Positions 48,149-59,743 are shown, numbered from the stretch's first letter. The stretch is 64,000 nucleotides of DNA from Metarhizium brunneum (GCF_013426205.1 NC_089428.1:620001-684000); one strand, 5' to 3'. Notes: generated by a model not told the origin, from the sequence alone. Made by a program: numbers and translations.

Positions 48149-49962
48149 GGTGAGACCTCGTGGAAGAGAGCTGCACTGTGGTTGTGACGTTTGGAGATGG
48201 AGAGAGGCGGTGGTGTTTGTTGGAAACAAGAGATGTGATGTGGAGGACTTTCTGGCGTTGCGCAGCTGTTCGCCTTTCCATGGCGACGGGTCGACCAGGG
48301 TCAACCACGGGTTGCGTGTGGGGAGCTCGGATCAGATCAACGGTACGGAGAAGACGGGGTGCGCCTGCACGAAGCTGTGCCGGCCGTGCCATTTCAACTA
48401 GAAACTCGTGGATAGGGAGACAAGTCCCATATCTTCCCCCGTATGCGCTTTTGATGGCCTTTTTCCCCCAATATTGTATAACAGTTCGTCCTGCAACTGT
48501 TTATATTAGCGTCTGGTCTTGCAGATCTCGTGGCTCTGCCAAGATCAAGCCCACCCCGTCAACTGCCTACCTACCTAGGTATACATGCATAATAGAGTAC
48601 ACAAATTGCGAATAAAGCACAATTGACATATTGAGCACGGCATTAATCATTCTGTTGCCCTGTAAAATGATCAAGCTTTCAGTAAACTTGAAACAGGCAC
48701 CGAAGCTTGTCGCTCCCGCCACAAAGAGCAATCTTGGCGCTAAAGCCCTCGAATAGGAAAGGTCGGGTGCGAAGCAACGCTTGACTGCTCGCTCCAGCCC
48801 TACCCTATGGTTCAATCATCTTGAGGTCAGAAAGACACTACGGGGCGCTTTGTATACTTGCTTTAAGTATCGTTGGCTTGTCGAGCGGCCTGGCACCTGA
48901 ACTTGCGGTCTGGTTGACATCCAAGGCCTTACGATGTACCGTCAACTGGTGCAAGTGTGTCAACTGCTAGGCACGTAGTACCAGCTAGTTGACTTGACAT
49001 AGCCACGGAACTCAGTACTCGACAAGCAGCCAACATTGAAGCCTTGAGACCAGAGAAGTTGCTGGTATCATGTCATTAGGCGGTGCGATGCCCAGCTGCC
49101 TACCTAGGTAGTTCCCTACCAGACTACTTCCTGTAGGTACTAAGTACCCAGCCCCCCCAGCTTAGATGCTCTGTCTGCAGATGAGGTCAGCGAGCGCAGA
49201 TTCTTCACTGAGCTTCAATGCAGTAACCGTCATGGTGGGGCTCTCCCCATCCTCCCTTCCTGCACAAGCCACACTGCATGTACTGTTCCAGCCAAGCTGC
49301 ATGGCTTCTGCCCACAATCGCAGGTACTGGTACTTTCGGATAAGTGCCACCCAGGACTCCCGAGTGCTTCGCTTCATAGTGGGTAAATATGATCCAAAAA
49401 GCGACTGCATCGCATCATCACCACTTCCGGTCTCATCGACATTTCCTGCCCAAATCTTGTCCTGTTTCTCCTACATCCTCGCCAATGCTTGTCCTGGCAA
49501 GGTCAATTCTGTGTTCGACTTGAAACCGGTTTTTGGCCAGCTTCGAAGTATATTCCGTCGAGTTTCGTCGTCGTCCCAGTCCCCGTCCTCAACTTGGCGG
49601 AGTTCCTATCCACGGTTCGGGCTTCGTCCTAGGTTGCTTTCATCGGTTCTTGGTGCGGCTCGCGGCTCCCTACGCCGTGTATAACTGCCGCCTCGATCTT
49701 GAATGCAGTTTTATGTTCAAAGATCGTCTGGGCTGATCTCCAGGTATGCAATCTACGTCTAGCCACGATGGTCCCTGCCATTACCGGCAATGTTGAGTTT
49801 TTCGCCCGAGCTTGCTGAAGCGTGGAGTTATCGCAAGGTGGTTGTCTGCCTGCCACGAAGAGCGCAAAGCTGGACTTGGTTTGCCTGGTTGCTGTGTCTG
49901 CCTTGCTAACTTGTCACACAGTCCCAACATTTCCGCTACCACTCCTCTCGGCAGACGAGCAC
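48149..49962. other. Divergent promoter region CSE1/TSC2
   Basis: No confident gene. Two copies of the palindromic core TACCTAGGTA occur (near 48573 and 49103). A 172-codon ATG frame at 49166-49684 lies in what is probably the TSC2 leader and has no protein-like signature. Confidence 0.45.
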
Positions 49963-52900
49963 ATGTCCCCGCAGCCAGAAGATGATCCTACTTCTCCGGA
50001 TTCGACTCGCCCCGGCGGCCTGGCTACAGTCTTTCGTACCTTAACAAATTCCAAGGCGATCAAAGCCCCGCCTCCTCCTTCGAACCCGTCGGCTGCCTTG
50101 CCTCGAGCCGAGCTCATCAATGCCATCCCAACAAACTCCCAGGGGCTGTCCACTAACCATATGGATGCATTTGAACAACTCAAAAACGGCAGCCCCAGCG
50201 AGAGAATCTCCGCCGCGAATACCTTAAAGTACGCCATTACTGAATATCCACTGAATCCGATTCTGGATATCTGGTACGCTGCAAAGGACCTCATCGATCC
50301 AAACAACTCAGCTTCGACGAGAGCTGCTGGCTGGGAACTATTGACGGAATGCGCGAAACATGCATCTTCGACCGATTTGGAGCGGAAAGAGTACTTTCAA
50401 ACTCTGTCCGCATCTGCTAACCCCGAAGACTTCCATCTGCAACTTGCAGCTCTAGTCGACCTGACAAGCCGTGGCCGTGTGCTGGCTGGCTTCGACTACG
50501 ATTTATTACCTCTTCTGACGATTTGGCTGCAAAATGCGTACAATGCAGCCCGTATCGCGAGGAAAAACTCTCATCCTGGCCGCGGTGCCGGCGGTTCTTC
50601 CAGGGCCAAGACTGCAGCATTGGGCGAAGACAAAAACTTTGCACAGTTGTTTTTATTTCTGTTGGATGTCATCAAGTTCAGCTTCAACACAGCTGACGAG
50701 CCGGCCGTCACCGATCTAATTGACACCATACTCACCATCTGCATGAATACAAGTCAGGAGGATGACTTGCGCTCCTGTATCAATGTTCTAGATGCAATTG
50801 TGACCTTTGGCTCTATCCCGCAGAGTAAACTGAAGGACTGTGTTCAAGTTCTCAGCTCAATCTACTGCATGGTTCCCAACTTGCAAAAGAACTCGTGGCA
50901 CACAATTGCTAATCTATGCAAGTCACACAATGGCCAAGCGACGGTTCGAATCATGCTTGATATACTCAGAAATTTGCAACCTGGCGTTAATGAAAAAGAC
51001 TCGAGTAGAGAAATTCGGGGAAGTTTGGCTGTACTCCAGAAGCTGCTGTCGAAGACGACTGAAAAGGGCTATCCGTCGGTTCCGTATGCATTACTCGTTG
51101 ATGGACTATCGAATACGCTCAAGGCCACAAAGTCTTTACGAGTCTACGCCGCGGTCTTGCAATTGATCAATTCCCTGTTCGACGATGGACTCGGCAACAT
51201 CCACCGTCTCATCGTGGATGAAGATTGGTCGACCTCTCTTGACGTTGCGGCTGAGTGTTACCGACGTGTTCATGAGGGCGCTGACGGACAACAAGGCATT
51301 CAGGCCAATGACGAATCTCTGGAAGCTGTGGTTGACCGCGAGCTCCTGACGCTCGTCCGACGCCTAGACACTGTCATCAAGGAGAAGTCTCGCGACTTTG
51401 TACCCCGACAAACCATTGTCAAATTCTTTACTGATGTTCACAACCTATTGCCAGATGAAACAGCCAAGACTGTTCTGGATTACTTTCAAGAATTTCGGTG
51501 CTGCTCTCCGTCTGATTTGAGGTGGGAAGAAAACCTGAATCTGGTGTTGGAAGCCTTCTTCAGTAATCGCAGTCGAAGCTCCGACACAAGACTTAGGGCC
51601 CTCCATGCCATGATGGACGCGTACGAGATTGTCGACCTTGTTGGTGATGGTGCAGAGCAGAACTTCATTCCGAGGATGGCCAAGAGCATACTGCAAAACA
51701 TTGCTGAAGAAGGTGACGTTTTGGTACTCGATGCCGTCATGCCACTCATGGTTTCTGTTGTTGTGTCATGCGACATGGAACTTTTTGACTTTGTTATTGA
51801 TGCTTTGAGAGCCATAGTTGTTGGCGATAGGCTCAAGTCTCCCATATCACCTTCTGTCTTGTCAACTACGATTTCTCCAACAATGATGGACGGAGCTACG
51901 CCCGGTCTCCGACAATCACAGTCTCCTTCAAATGTCGTTACAAGAGGTTACGTCAGAATGTTTCTGCGACTCATGAACTCACATAGCTACAAGAGTGTGA
52001 AGTTGTACAATACAGTGGTCGGCATTGCTAAAACGAATCACTGCGAAACTGACGCCAGGCTAACGGCGATGAAGCTTTTGTTCCGACTACGCGCCGATTG
52101 GGCCAACAGAGTCTTTGTCACGGATGACCTTGACAATATTTCTCTGGCAACTGCCATGTATCGTACAGACGCCTCGTTTGCCAAGAAGCAGGCCGAGGAA
52201 GCAGCTCAGTCTCTTCGTTTGTCAAGAAGCGATCATGGCAATCAGTCCCGATCCTCGCGAGGGGTGTCTCTAAGTCAGTCTCAGCATCAAGAGCGAGGTC
52301 ATCCAGTACGAACACCAAGCGGGGCCAAGACCATTGCTGCAAGATACCACCAGCTTTGGAGATGTCCAGACCCGCAGGCCCTGCCAGAACGAATCCCTAA
52401 TCTCATTAGTCCCGTGCTCGTGTCTCATTCGACAACGACTGAAGCCAGCGACGAGAGTGAGGATGCAGACGAAGCCGCATCGCATGTACAGCAGCAGCGC
52501 AAACCATCAGTGCTTAATATGACAAATTGGCTTGATGCCGTGCTCGATATATTACAAGGCAGTGAATGGGAGATCTATAGCTTCGCCCTCGTCCACCTGC
52601 CGTCACAACTCAGCAATCATGCCATATTCAGAGATGTAATTCCACAGATTCAAGAATTACGTCGAATTATTTGCGATCAAATCCGAACGAATAGCTTTCA
52701 GGAACCTCCATTCGTATCTGGTCTGCGACGGGCTGATGTGGCTATATGTCTCTTCCACAGCCTGACAATGATTCTAAGCTACCACGAGCACTTTGGCAAG
52801 GGTGACGAGGATGAAATTGTAAAGACATTCATTCTTGGTATCGGTACCTGGGAACGTACCGCGAAATACTGCATTCACGCCTTGTCGATATGCTGTCACG

Positions 52901-54750
52901 AGCTTCCTCTCTCTACTAGCAAATCCCTTGTTCAAATGCTCAATCAAATGGCAGCAAGCATCACGCAGCCTCACGTGTCAGTTCATATTCTAGAGTTCCT
53001 TGCCTGCCTGAGTCGGCTACACAATGTATACGTCAACTTTAGAGAAGATGAGTACAGAATTGTATTCGCAATCTGCTTCCGCTACCTGGAGTATGCAAGG
53101 GACAAACGACAATCACATCGCGGCAGCCACAACGGTGAACCTAATGCAGCTGGCGTGTTTGGTGCTGCTACTGGAGAGCCCACGCAGACGGGTCCTCCCT
53201 CCGAGGAGCTTCCTCAATATGTCCATGCTTTGGCGTACCATGTGATTTTATTCTGGTTCCTGGCTCTCAAACTTCAGGATCGCGCCACGCATGTCTCGTG
53301 GATTGTCAAGAAGCTGTTTTCTGATCCTGATAGCTCTGGACAGAATGCTGACGAGCAAGCTCTTACCTCGATCGACTTCATGCAGAGAGTCACGTATGCC
53401 GATGTGGACGAGTCTTGTGAAGATCCGTACTTTACTGAGGGTCGATTCGGACCCATTGTGAAGAAGCAATGGATCATTGGAAACAGTATTGTGACAGTGA
53501 AGCAGGCGACAATATCGGGTTGGGCGCAAATAATCAAGCGACAGCCTTCTGGGACGTCGGCGTATACGATCCGGGAGACCTACGCGACGCCTCCACCACA
53601 CCAGGTCGAGAACCATGTTGACGTGAGCCGAGAAGGCCAGCCGACCAGCAATTCTATTCTCCCCAGTCATGTGCTGGTTCAACTCATGTCACCTGTGCCC
53701 CAGAGCTTTGAGTCCGCACGACCTATTCCGTTGCCGGATGACGATGCCGTTGACCGTGCAATCAGGGTATTTGACCGAAGCTCCAGCGTGGACAGTCATA
53801 AGGTTGGCGTTATATACATTGGGGAGGGGCAGGATAACGAGGCCGAAATCCTTGCCAATGTTTCTGGCAGCAGTGATTACACGGAGTTCCTGAACAATCT
53901 TGGAACGCTGACAAAGCTGAAAGGTGCTACCTTTAACACGCAGGGATTGGATCGAGAATATGACTCTGATGGCCAATACACGTTTTGCTGGCGTGACAGG
54001 GTAACAGAGATTGTTTTCCACGTTACGACTCAAATGCCTACAAACCTAGAACGCGACCCACAGTGCACTCTTAAGAAGCGACATATCGGCAACGACTTTG
54101 TCAACATAATTTTCAACGACTCAGGCAAACCATTCATGTTTGATACGTTCCCTAGCCAATTCAATTATGTTAATATCGTGATAACGCCTGCGTCGCGGGC
54201 GTCTTTTATCGCAACACGGACGACGGATAGGCCTGGGGCTACGTCTGGACAACCATTCTACAGAGTTCAGGTTCTGAGCAAGCCTGGCTTCCCGGAAATA
54301 TCGCCGGCATCGGAGACAAAAATGGTATCTTTGAATGCGCTGCCTGGTTTCATCCGCCTCCTTGCTCTGAATGCTTCGGTGTTTTCCCATGTCTGGAACG
54401 CCAGAGAGGGCGGCGAGCACATCAGCTCTTGGAGTGGTCGGCTCAGGGAGATTAAGCGTCTCCGAGAGAGATACGGACCGAAGACGACGGCAGCCCTGGT
54501 TCCATCGCCGCCGCCGACCTCGTCCTCGCAAAACCAACCTTCTGAGTCCTCCCGCCCAAGCAGTAGCGTGCGGGATAGCTTCAGCAGCTTGCGTCGCACC
54601 AGCGTGGCCACTTTCTTCACCAGCACCAGCGAACAGACGTCCCACCGGTCCTCGGCGCTCTCGACCGCCCCTACACATGACACTGAAGTAGGGAATGCAA
54701 ATGGAGGAAACCCGTTAGTGGAGTCTGTCGACTTTTCGAAATGGGCTTGA
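49963..54750 (+). CDS. TSC2: Tuberin, TSC2 homologue (Rheb GTPase-activating protein)
   Basis: The GAP for the small GTPase Rheb, which restrains TORC1 together with hamartin. It is a single long exon of 1595 residues from the ATG at 49963. The open frame extends 47 codons further upstream but without an ATG. The N-terminal two thirds is helical-repeat tuberin sequence (DAFEQLKNGSPSERISAANT; GWELLTECAKHASS; VRMFLRLMNSHSYKSVKLYN). The C-terminal Rap/Ran-GAP domain spans roughly residues 1240-1480. It contains the catalytic asparagine helix KRHIGNDFVNIIFNDSG, with Asn1377 in the position of human TSC2 Asn1643. The tail is Ser-rich and probably disordered. Fungal tuberins are usually of this size. 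No frameshift or missing key residue was seen. Confidence 0.95.
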   Translation: MSPQPEDDPTSPDSTRPGGLATVFRTLTNSKAIKAPPPPSNPSAALPRAELINAIPTNSQGLSTNHMDAFEQLKNGSPSERISAANTLKYAITEYPLNPILDIWYAAKDLIDPNNSASTRAAGWELLTECAKHASSTDLERKEYFQTLSASANPEDFHLQLAALVDLTSRGRVLAGFDYDLLPLLTIWLQNAYNAARIARKNSHPGRGAGGSSRAKTAALGEDKNFAQLFLFLLDVIKFSFNTADEPAVTDLIDTILTICMNTSQEDDLRSCINVLDAIVTFGSIPQSKLKDCVQVLSSIYCMVPNLQKNSWHTIANLCKSHNGQATVRIMLDILRNLQPGVNEKDSSREIRGSLAVLQKLLSKTTEKGYPSVPYALLVDGLSNTLKATKSLRVYAAVLQLINSLFDDGLGNIHRLIVDEDWSTSLDVAAECYRRVHEGADGQQGIQANDESLEAVVDRELLTLVRRLDTVIKEKSRDFVPRQTIVKFFTDVHNLLPDETAKTVLDYFQEFRCCSPSDLRWEENLNLVLEAFFSNRSRSSDTRLRALHAMMDAYEIVDLVGDGAEQNFIPRMAKSILQNIAEEGDVLVLDAVMPLMVSVVVSCDMELFDFVIDALRAIVVGDRLKSPISPSVLSTTISPTMMDGATPGLRQSQSPSNVVTRGYVRMFLRLMNSHSYKSVKLYNTVVGIAKTNHCETDARLTAMKLLFRLRADWANRVFVTDDLDNISLATAMYRTDASFAKKQAEEAAQSLRLSRSDHGNQSRSSRGVSLSQSQHQERGHPVRTPSGAKTIAARYHQLWRCPDPQALPERIPNLISPVLVSHSTTTEASDESEDADEAASHVQQQRKPSVLNMTNWLDAVLDILQGSEWEIYSFALVHLPSQLSNHAIFRDVIPQIQELRRIICDQIRTNSFQEPPFVSGLRRADVAICLFHSLTMILSYHEHFGKGDEDEIVKTFILGIGTWERTAKYCIHALSICCHELPLSTSKSLVQMLNQMAASITQPHVSVHILEFLACLSRLHNVYVNFREDEYRIVFAICFRYLEYARDKRQSHRGSHNGEPNAAGVFGAATGEPTQTGPPSEELPQYVHALAYHVILFWFLALKLQDRATHVSWIVKKLFSDPDSSGQNADEQALTSIDFMQRVTYADVDESCEDPYFTEGRFGPIVKKQWIIGNSIVTVKQATISGWAQIIKRQPSGTSAYTIRETYATPPPHQVENHVDVSREGQPTSNSILPSHVLVQLMSPVPQSFESARPIPLPDDDAVDRAIRVFDRSSSVDSHKVGVIYIGEGQDNEAEILANVSGSSDYTEFLNNLGTLTKLKGATFNTQGLDREYDSDGQYTFCWRDRVTEIVFHVTTQMPTNLERDPQCTLKKRHIGNDFVNIIFNDSGKPFMFDTFPSQFNYVNIVITPASRASFIATRTTDRPGATSGQPFYRVQVLSKPGFPEISPASETKMVSLNALPGFIRLLALNASVFSHVWNAREGGEHISSWSGRLREIKRLRERYGPKTTAALVPSPPPTSSSQNQPSESSRPSSSVRDSFSSLRRTSVATFFTSTSEQTSHRSSALSTAPTHDTEVGNANGGNPLVESVDFSKWA

Positions 54751-55435
54751 AGGACATTTGTCTTTTGACGTTGAACCATGTCAGGGGCGAATGACCTATG
54801 TATGATGAACTGTTTTTATGTACTTTTTTCTTTAGAGGCGTCGATCATAGGGAGGGGGGAGGGTTTTACATTTGGAATGAAAAGTTTTTTCGACATTTCT
54901 AATTCAGCTAAAGGTTGACGTTTTGCTTATTTTTGGCATACCCCATTTTAGTATAGTTATTCCCCGGTTTTCATAAGGGAAGCGAATGAAAAGACAGAGG
55001 AGCGTCAAACAGGGACGAGGTAGAAGGGCGGTAGGGAAATGCCGAAAGCTGCACTAAATTATAGGCATTTTATATCATTGAAATTTTGACCGACATGGTT
55101 GTTCTCATGGTGATGGTATCCTAGCCGAGCCTCAATTTATTGACGGTGTGCGTTCAAATACGGAGTATCCTAGCGTCCGTTCCGACAGGGCCCACTCGCC
55201 CCACACGCCACCGCAAATCACGGCACGGTACCAGACAGTAACACGCGCCGGACATGGAATCACTCAACGCGTCAAGTCTAAACTTGATCGGAAATATTGA
55301 CCCAACTGGTCTCACGTCAACTCACGGGAAAGCAAATGGGTTCAGCTCCCCAAGGGAGCGGGAAAGTTGAGTCGACTTCTGCGGCGGCTATGCCCAACCC
55401 TTTTTGGGCGATAGCATCCTGTCGGTGACGTTACA
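54751..55435. other. Intergenic TSC2 to Mis6
   Basis: It holds the TSC2 3' flank (T-rich) and the Mis6 promoter. It includes one copy of TACGGAGTA at 55159-55167. Nothing else was seen. Confidence 0.5.
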
Positions 55436-57947
55436 ATGGCGGACGACAGCATTGATGGCCTTATTGAAGACATGGTCAATGGTAAGAAGCCATTCCGCCA
55501 TCGAGCTCTTGACCCGAAGCTCACCAAACACCAGCGGCAAAACTCCCCGCCAAAGCTCGTGCCATCAACATCAAATCCACTGTCGCGTCCTTCTCTACTC
55601 TTGCGTATGAAGAAGGCATTGTCCCTGCCGCCCTCGACCGGCTGATCGACCTAGTCACCATCCCTAACTATCTTGATCAAGCCAGTTTAGCATCCGTGGT
55701 TCGGAACCTGTACCCAGCTGAGCGGGTGTCCCCCAATGTTGTGCTCCATGTTGTTTCGGCACTGGGACATGGCGCGCTCAAGGCACCGCTCAGCCTGCAG
55801 GCTGCGCTGCTGAAATGGCTGGTGATGGTGTATCATGTGTTGGAGACGCCAGCCGTCTTGGCGCAGGCGTATTCGGTTTTATTTAATTTGCTTGATACTG
55901 CTGCTATTCGGTGCGTATACTCGGCTTCACGACGCTCCAGGCTGCAGGGGTGGACAACTGACTTTGCTGACTTTGCGTGATTTCTTTCAAGGCCGCAGCT
56001 GGCGCATTTATTGGCGTTGATTACGAGGAGGAAGCATGTGAGACCATTCCGGATTCAAGCCTTGTGAGTAACTGTGGCGCGGACGTGGGCGAAGACGTAG
56101 TTACTAACTTGACCAAGGTTGAATCTATCGAGACAAACTGGCAATGACCCGCCATTGGTGGGCTTGTTGAGGGTGTTTAAGGATTATTACCCCGAAATTA
56201 TTGTGGGTGAGGCCGTTCGAGGCAAGGCCTCTGCCTTCAAGGTAGGCTTCTTTTCGGATGGGCAAGGTGATGTGCGCGCGTGTGCTGATGAACACAGCAC
56301 CCCGATGTCTTGTGGCGCTCCAGGCTGGCTGAGATTCAAGACGCCCACCGTCAACGCGTTGCGGAACAGAGACCGACGGGGCCTCAAAGCGGATTCAGGG
56401 TTAATAGACCTGTCAATCGGGCCCAGAGGAACAAGGCCGTGCCTATTGTGCTGACGTCTCATGCGACAGAGGTAAGAGAACGCCCTGTTCAACCTCGCTG
56501 CGGGACGAGCTGTTGCTGACATGGGGCCAGGATTCCGTCACACTCGAAGAAGTGGAAGATGTTTCCAGCTTTGTAGCCAAAATGGACAAGCTGGAGCTCC
56601 CGAATCAACTTGTTGCCGTACTGGCTGATCCCCTCTTACAAAAACTGCTTATTCTGAGGCCAAATCCTGAATCTTACCAGCGAATATCAAACTGGCTCAG
56701 CGCAGTATTCCAAGAAGTGATGGCGGGAGACGCGGATGAAGCAACGCTATGGGAGGTGCTCGAGGTGGTGAGGGAGTTTGTGGTTCAGACCAAGACGATT
56801 CCGCCTCTGCTTCTTAGCTTCTTCAGTCAGTTTTTCAACATTTGGGGGGGCGAGGGGAAACGAGATGTTTGTTTTGACATTCTTGGCTTTACGCCCTTCC
56901 ACGACTTTGGAGGTGCGCATCTACAATTTTGATTCGGCCGTTGGACCATACGACTGACATTGTACAGAACTACACCGACTCATATTCCAGCCTCTCGAGG
57001 CAGCTGTGCAATATTTTGCACCCGGTTCGCAACAAGGCCTTTTGCAAATGTACACGAATCTGCTCAGACAGTGGACGGCCATCTTGCAAGCAAGCGACAG
57101 CATCCCCGAGCACGCCAGCGCGACAATCGCCTCGCTCGTCCTGCACACAAACACGCTTGCTCTTACCCTTTTACAAACATCTCCATCCGTCACAACCGAC
57201 GCCTCCATCCTCGACTTTTACGAGCAAACCACGCGCGTAATCACCGACGCGAAGCTCAAGCGCTACGTGCGCATCGAGCTGCCCCCTTCCCCGCTCATAT
57301 ACACCTTCCTCTTCAATAACTCCTTGGCCACCGTCTCCCGCATCTGCTTTATCCTGGCCTGCTACAAAAGGGGCATCGAAACGGCCGTGGCCACCCGGCC
57401 CCGAGCTCCAGCCGCGGATGCCGCACCTCGGATCGACTCGCACACCTATGACCGGCCCTTTGTCAACCTCTTCAACGGCTACATCATGGACGTGTGCAAT
57501 TTGTTCTGGAGGAACCGCGGCTTCAACGACACCGACACCAACGCGCAGGCGTGCACTCTCTCGCCCGCCACGGTCAACGCCCTTGCGGCGTACGCCGTGT
57601 CCGTCGACCGCGCGCTGCCGCTCACCTCCTTCTTTTCGCTCTCGCACTCGCCCGTGCTGTGTTACCAGAGCATAGAACGCGTTCGGGACCTGGAGGACGA
57701 CGCGATGGAGCACGATGGTGAGATCAGGGTGCGGCACGGCGGGCCCGTGACGCAGAGCACTCTGACGAGGCTGGCGAATGCGGGCGGAATGAAGCTCAGC
57801 TGGCAGGACTACCGGATCGAGGTCCTGAAGAACCTGGCGGACAATGGGTTCCCTGGCATTGCGGAGCTGTTGAAGAATGCCATGACGGTGCTTAAGAGGT
57901 CCATTGATGGTAGGTTGAGCATTCAGGGGACGCCGATGCAGCCGTAG
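55436..57947 (+). CDS. mis6: Inner kinetochore protein Mis6/CENP-I
   Basis: A component of the constitutive centromere network that supports CENP-A chromatin and kinetochore assembly. Seven exons, 55436-55481, 55535-55910, 55992-56063, 56118-56241, 56298-56471, 56531-56912 and 56968-57947, sum to 2154 nt and encode 717 residues. The Mis6 core is clear: VASFSTLAYEEGIVPAALDR, LDQASLASVVRNLYPAERVS, LKWLVMVYHVLETPAVLAQA, ITRRKHVRPFRIQAL and YYPEIIVGEAVRGKASAFK. The first intron has three acceptors in compatible phase. I chose the middle one (53-nt intron) because the first would leave only 38 nt. The last exon encodes the helical C-terminus. It is co-directional with TSC2 and convergent with CAF16. 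Confidence 0.9.
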
Positions 57948-58443
57948 TTGTTGTATTTTTCTTCTTTTTTTAATTTACGACGAGGACACGACGTGGGGCA
58001 TGACGTGGGCATGAAAGCACAGAATATTCGGGTTCATGTAGGATATACAGAAAAACAATGTATTTGTACGTGTCCCTAGTTGAGGGGACGTGGATTAGAT
58101 CCCTGGTTGACAAGATGGGTATCAATGTATGGCATGTACGAGAAACAGAAAAACAAATCCAACAAAAAATATGTATGCATGCCCTGCCGCCGGGCAGAGT
58201 TGAGTCGTGCCGCGTCTCCGGAAACCCCCCCAATTCTAAACGCCGCTCACCGTTGAAAATGCGTGAGGCTGATTTCTATGCGCCGATACAATGCAGTTGA
58301 GTGCCGCCGGTCCTTCCCGATACGCCCTCCCCCTCCACACAGCGCCGATGGATTGCAAACCGATGCAGTAGTAGAGTGGCGCACCCGGCCTCTGGCTGAG
58401 GCTCTCGTCTTCCACCCTCGCATATACATGCACACGACGAGTC
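57948..58443. other. Intergenic between convergent genes
   Basis: 3' flanks of Mis6 (T-rich tract at 57956-57975) and of the ABC ATPase. Nothing else was seen. Confidence 0.5.
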
Positions 58444-59298
58444 CTAGGCCTCTTTCTGCCTGGACTCGTCGCCGTAGCCGCCGATTTTGATGCCGCCAAA
58501 GCCGTACGTCTTGCCCTCGGAGCCGAGACGCAGCTGGCTGCGCGGCCCGCGGGCGCGGAGGTCGTCCTTGAGCCAGGCCAGGACCAGCTCGCCGAGGCGG
58601 CTGTTGCCGGAGCGGCCGACGGTGCCGTCGATGCTCCGCAGCATGGTGTCGGCCTCGTCCCACTCCCTCACGGCGCCGAGGTGCATGTGGACGAGGTGCG
58701 TGGGCCAGCCGGCCAGGTTGTCGAGGATGTGGGTGGCGTAGACGATGGTGCAGTCGCGCGACTCGGTCTCGCGGCGCAGCCAGGCGAGGAAGTCGGCGCG
58801 GCTGAGGACGTCGAGGTCGACGGTGATTTCGTCGAGGAGCAGCACGGTCCAGGGCCGGACGAGGCCCATGGCCAGCTGGACGCGGCGGCGCTCGCCGTCG
58901 GACACGGCGTGCATGCGCCAGGCGGTGTCGATGTCGAGCAGGGCGACGAGCTCGTCGCGGCGCTGGGGGAAGGCGTCGCCGCCGACGGAGCGCAGCAGCT
59001 CCGGGACGCTGATGTCGCTGCGGACAATGGGGTTGAGCACCCACTCGAGGCCGAGGTAGGTGACGCCCTCGAGGGAGTCCTTGAAGGGGTCGACGCCGCA
59101 GATGGCGATGGTGTTGGAGGGCGCGAGCCGCTTGCCGGCGAGGAGGCGGAGGAGCGTCGTCTTGCCCGCGCCGTTGGCGCCGATGAGGAGCGTGCGTGAG
59201 CGCGGCGGCAGGTCGAGCGTGATATTGCGCACGCCCGTCGAGTAGTCGGGGAATGTGTACGAGAGGTTGTTGACCTGGATGCGTGGTGGGCTGGGCAT
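58444..59298 (-). CDS. CAF16: Soluble ABC ATPase, CAF16-like
   Basis: A single ABC nucleotide-binding domain without membrane segments, resembling yeast Caf16, an ABC protein linked to the CCR4-NOT complex. There are 284 residues from the ATG at 59298. The frame is open further upstream but without an ATG. Walker A is GANGAGKTT (residues 40-48), the signature is VSDGERRRVQLAMGL (around 132-146), Walker B is VLLLDEITVDLD (Asp156-Glu157) and the switch histidine is in YATH (His190). The signature reads SDGER rather than the canonical LSGGQ, a typical Caf16 form. The C-terminus FGGIKIGGYG is a short conserved-looking tail. Local GC is very high, giving long open frames on the opposite strand. 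Its upstream region carries a 248-bp inverted-repeat element. Confidence 0.9.
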   Translation of the reverse strand: MPSPPRIQVNNLSYTFPDYSTGVRNITLDLPPRSRTLLIGANGAGKTTLLRLLAGKRLAPSNTIAICGVDPFKDSLEGVTYLGLEWVLNPIVRSDISVPELLRSVGGDAFPQRRDELVALLDIDTAWRMHAVSDGERRRVQLAMGLVRPWTVLLLDEITVDLDVLSRADFLAWLRRETESRDCTIVYATHILDNLAGWPTHLVHMHLGAVREWDEADTMLRSIDGTVGRSGNSRLGELVLAWLKDDLRARGPRSQLRLGSEGKTYGFGGIKIGGYGDESRQKEA

Positions 59299-59404
59299 TT
59301 TGGCGGCGGGCGGGCGGGATGACGATGTGGTGGTGACACTGGTGAGGAGGTGTGTGGTGGAGGAGAGGTGGTGGTTTGACACGGGCGCAGCCGTCGGTGG
59401 TCCA

Positions 59405-59652
59405 CATCCCTTTGAGTGCGCTAAGGTGCCACCTCCGTACCTGTCTCCACCCTTTTTCAATACCTCAAAGGTATCTTTTTTGTGGTGGTTTTACTAGATA
59501 TTTAATGTACTTTAATGTATATTATGAACCATAGGTACTTATAATATTATACTAATAACATGTAAGCTAATGTACCTTTTGATTTAAGAACTGTAATTGG
59601 CTCACATCCTTGCTCGCTACAGAATCGGCACCTTAGCGCACTCAAAGGGATG
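59405..59652. mobile_element. 248-bp element with exact 26-bp terminal inverted repeats (MITE-like)
   Basis: Positions 59405-59430 (beginning CATCCCTTTGAGTG) and 59627-59652 are exact reverse complements over 26 bp. The interior is strongly AT-rich (about 59470-59600), unlike the GC-rich CAF16 gene beside it. Size, terminal inverted repeats and lack of coding fit a miniature inverted-repeat element. No target-site duplication is evident, so an inverted duplication of CAF16 upstream sequence is the alternative. The left repeat begins 107 bp before the CAF16 ATG. Confidence 0.55.
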
Positions 59653-59743
59653 CAAGGTCGAACGACGTCGGTGTCTGCAGATGGAGGACATCGACCTAGA
59701 AGACATGATGTTACGTAGGTGCGGGTGCTTACCTGCTGATGTC

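Noticed and set aside
49166..49684. 172-codon ATG frame upstream of TSC2
   Set aside because: Ser/Leu/Arg-rich chance-like composition in the presumed leader region. Kept only as a note.
58247..59407. Long frames on both strands over the CAF16 region
   Set aside because: They are shadows of the GC-rich ABC ATPase gene, dominated by Arg/Pro/His/Ser runs, while the true frame has all ABC motifs.
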